From Eubacteriales Family XIII. Incertae Sedis bacterium (lineage in GTDB: Bacteria > Bacillota > Clostridia > Peptostreptococcales > Anaerovoracaceae): a stretch of 7,518 nt of DNA. A model generated the notes under the pieces. The model saw only the letters and a list, made by a program, of their open reading frames with translations, was not told the DNA's origin and did no database searches. The translations under genes were made by a program, and so were the position numbers. Below, one piece after another: positions 6,163 through 7,518 of this stretch. Within the stretch, counting starts at the first letter, position 1; each line of letters starts with the position of its first letter. The stretch covers positions 1 to 7,518 of the forward strand of contig JAITAX010000266.1 in the NCBI GenBank assembly GCA_031283865.1, in the 5' to 3' direction.

Positions 6163-6627
6163 ATGAAATCAAATTTGTGTTTGAATTACAACAGCGCGAA
6201 GTTGCGCATCTGCGTGGACAGCGCGGAAAACAGCATCGTCAGCGGCAGGGTCTACAGTATGCGGCTGAAAGACGTTCTCCTCTTCCCGGATTTGAACAGC
6301 CTTGTGCTGCGCCTTGACCGGCTTATGGACGAGCAGAAGTATCCGCAGGCTTTCCAGCGCAAGCGGACCTTTCGCACAGCCGTGCCGCTCCCGAAAAGGC
6401 ACAGGCGGATCGCGGCGCCGGAAACGGAAGACGAGCGGCCCTATATGGACGAAGAAACCGTAGCGCGCGCCGCAGGCGAGAAAGCGACTTTCGTGTTGCA
6501 GGTATTGAGCCGCCAAAATACGAATTGGCAGGGGTACATCGATTTTTTGGACGGCAACGGCGGCCGCGAATTTGAAAGCGAACTCGGCTTCCTCACGCTG
6601 GTAAACGATTTCCTCAGGGGTGCTTAA
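6163..6627 (+). CDS. Conserved-looking soluble protein of unknown function with QNTNWQG motif
   Basis: A 154-aa protein with no signal peptide or membrane segment, so probably cytoplasmic. Two blocks look conserved. Residues 28-70 contain GRVYSMRL, a Leu-rich helix and PQAFQRKRTF. Residues 108-151 contain ATFVLQVLSRQNTNWQGYID and a C-terminal FESELGFLTLVNDFL helix. A low-complexity basic/acidic linker (about 72-107) joins them. I recall small clostridial proteins with QN-TWQG and a closing LIxLIDSAL-like helix, also uncharacterised. ATG 6163 lies 3 nt after the pilT stop with no clear ribosome site, suggesting translational coupling to pilT. A regulatory or adaptor role for the ATPase would fit the position but is inference. 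Confidence 0.83.
   Translation: MKSNLCLNYNSAKLRICVDSAENSIVSGRVYSMRLKDVLLFPDLNSLVLRLDRLMDEQKYPQAFQRKRTFRTAVPLPKRHRRIAAPETEDERPYMDEETVARAAGEKATFVLQVLSRQNTNWQGYIDFLDGNGGREFESELGFLTLVNDFLRGA
6616..6622 (+). promoter_or_regulatory. Ribosome binding site deciding the plsC start
   Basis: AGGGGTG lies 6 nt before ATG 6629 and inside the end of the preceding gene. It includes the in-frame GTG at 6620, so that codon is more likely part of the ribosome site than the start. Confidence 0.55.
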
Positions 6628-6628
6628 A

Positions 6629-7387
6629 ATGTGGTCCGTCGTCTTGATTACTTTGCGCAATCTGCCTTTCTTCGTCTGGCTTCTCGCGGAGCTGCGTCAT
6701 CTGCGCGTCTTTCGACGCGGCATCGCGAAATACCGCATGTCCGGCGAGGAGGAACTCGAACGGCGGGAGATCCTGAAAACGACCACCCTGTGGGGTGACG
6801 AGATTGCCCAAAAGCTGCGCGTCGATCTGCGCGCGGAGGGCGAAACGGAGCTGCCCGACGGCCCCGTGGTCTTTGTTTCCAACCACGAAAGCTACGCGGA
6901 CATCCCCCTGCTCTGCGCGCTGATTCGCAACAAACAGTTCGGCTTTGTCTCAAAGAAAGAGTTATCGAAGTTGCCCGTGTTTGGAAAGTGGATTGCCGAA
7001 ATTCGCAGCGTGTTCATCGAGCGCGACGACGCGCGCGCCTCGCTCAAAGCCATAGAAGAGGGCGTGGCGCTCCTGCGCCGCGGCTTTTCGCTCGTCGTCT
7101 TTCCGGAGGGGACGCGCAGCAAGGGCGGTCCGACAGGCGCTTTCAAACGGGGCAGTCTGCGCCTCGCCGTGAAACCCGGCGTCCCCGTCGTTCCCGTGAC
7201 GCACGTGGGTTGCTATAAGATCTTCGAAGAAAAAGGCGTGATCCGTTCCGGGATGCAGGTCCGTTTTTATATCCATCCGCCGATAGAGACGGCCGGCCTG
7301 TCCAAGCAGGAGGCCGCCGCGCTGACGGAAACGGCGGAGGGCATCATCCGGGCCAAGCTTGCGGAATGGGAGTTTGGTAATTCATAA
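6629..7387 (+). CDS. plsC: 1-acylglycerol-3-phosphate O-acyltransferase, PlsC family
   Basis: A 252-aa membrane-associated acyltransferase that transfers an acyl chain to the sn-2 position of lysophosphatidate to make phosphatidate in phospholipid synthesis. All four family motifs are visible: NHESYAD (HX4D, His86 and Asp91), GFVSKKELSKLPVFGKW with IERDD (motif II, about 105-134), FPEGTRS (158-164) and VPVVPV (185-190). An N-terminal hydrophobic stretch (about 2-20) probably associates with the membrane. ATG 6629 comes 1 nt after the preceding stop. The GTG at 6620 would add three residues. The last two codons (Asn-Ser) and the stop lie within the tandem repeat that starts at 7378, so the original C-terminus may have been changed by repeat insertion. 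It has no clear link to the pilus-like genes and may simply be read from the same transcript. The exact acyl acceptor cannot be proved from sequence. Confidence 0.93.
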   Translation: MWSVVLITLRNLPFFVWLLAELRHLRVFRRGIAKYRMSGEEELERREILKTTTLWGDEIAQKLRVDLRAEGETELPDGPVVFVSNHESYADIPLLCALIRNKQFGFVSKKELSKLPVFGKWIAEIRSVFIERDDARASLKAIEEGVALLRRGFSLVVFPEGTRSKGGPTGAFKRGSLRLAVKPGVPVVPVTHVGCYKIFEEKGVIRSGMQVRFYIHPPIETAGLSKQEAAALTETAEGIIRAKLAEWEFGNS

Positions 7388-7518
7388 TTCATAATGCACA
7401 ATTCACAATTGAGGAAGGGCAATTCACAATTTACAATGCACGATTCACAATTGAGGAAGGGCAATTCACAATTCACGATGCACAATTCACAATTGAGGGA
7501 AAGGGGATTTGGCAATTC
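7378..7518. repeat. Tandem 42-bp AATTCACA-rich repeat array, continuing past the right edge
   Basis: Three units start at 7378, 7420 and 7462, with a fourth beginning at 7513. Each has an AT-rich part built from AATTCACA sub-repeats, an ATGCAC centre, and a purine tail (GAGGAAGGG in units 1 and 2; a longer GAGGGAAAGGGGATTTGG in unit 3). Units 1 and 2 match at 37 of 42 positions. Each unit contains CAATT-CAC-AATTG, a 5-bp hairpin (7399-7411, 7441-7453 with one G-T wobble, 7483-7495). Similar AATTCACAATT arrays occur between genes in diverse bacteria as I recall, and I know of no function. There are no unique spacers, so this is not CRISPR. It starts inside the plsC 3' end. Confidence 0.88.

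Noticed and set aside
7267..7515. Minus-strand frame encoding a repeated Cys-rich NCELCIVNCEL peptide
   Set aside because: It is the translation of the 42-bp DNA repeat plus antisense plsC; typical spurious protein with no ribosome site seen.
7378..7518. CRISPR array
   Set aside because: The units are contiguous with no unique spacers, and there are no cas genes.

Overview
The window looks like a piece of a GC-rich (roughly 58-60% by eye) Gram-positive genome, most likely an uncultured, gut-type member of the Clostridia. The grounds are a membrane-anchored sortase, strong AGGAGG-type ribosome binding sites, and several small pilus-associated protein families that I know mainly from Clostridia. 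The genus cannot be told from the sequence. Every convincing gene is on the + strand, and I see no RNA genes, insertion sequences or CRISPR arrays.

Left part (1-1011): a sortase gene with an intact His-Cys-Arg triad, followed by a 139-base AT-richer gap. The gap holds a perfect extended -10 promoter (TGGTATAAT) and a leader of about 110 nt. This promoter probably drives the rest of the window.

Centre (1012-6627): eight tightly packed genes. In order they are a secreted transglutaminase-like protease-fold protein, a PilC/GspF inner-membrane platform protein, four small single-pass membrane proteins (a CYALEG/YP-motif protein, a DUF4860 protein, a pseudopilin-like protein and a YYAAD-motif protein), a PilT-type ATPase, and a soluble protein of unknown function with a QNTNWQG motif. 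Apart from gaps of 61 and 124 nt, spacing is 14 nt or less, including one ATGA overlap, so this reads as an operon. It looks like a reduced type IV pilus or type II secretion-like machine. It has a platform protein, a retraction-type motor and four candidate minor pseudopilins, but no PilB-type assembly ATPase, no prepilin peptidase, no obvious major pilin and no canonical G/FxxxE prepilin cleavage site. The missing parts may be encoded elsewhere, or the machine may work differently. This is the most interesting system in the window.

Right part (6629-7518): a PlsC-type 1-acylglycerol-3-phosphate acyltransferase follows the operon with a 1-nt gap. Its last two codons and stop codon lie inside a 42-bp tandem repeat array, AATTCACA-rich, with at least three copies, that runs off the right edge. 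Each copy carries a small hairpin, and every difference between neighbouring copies is a transition.
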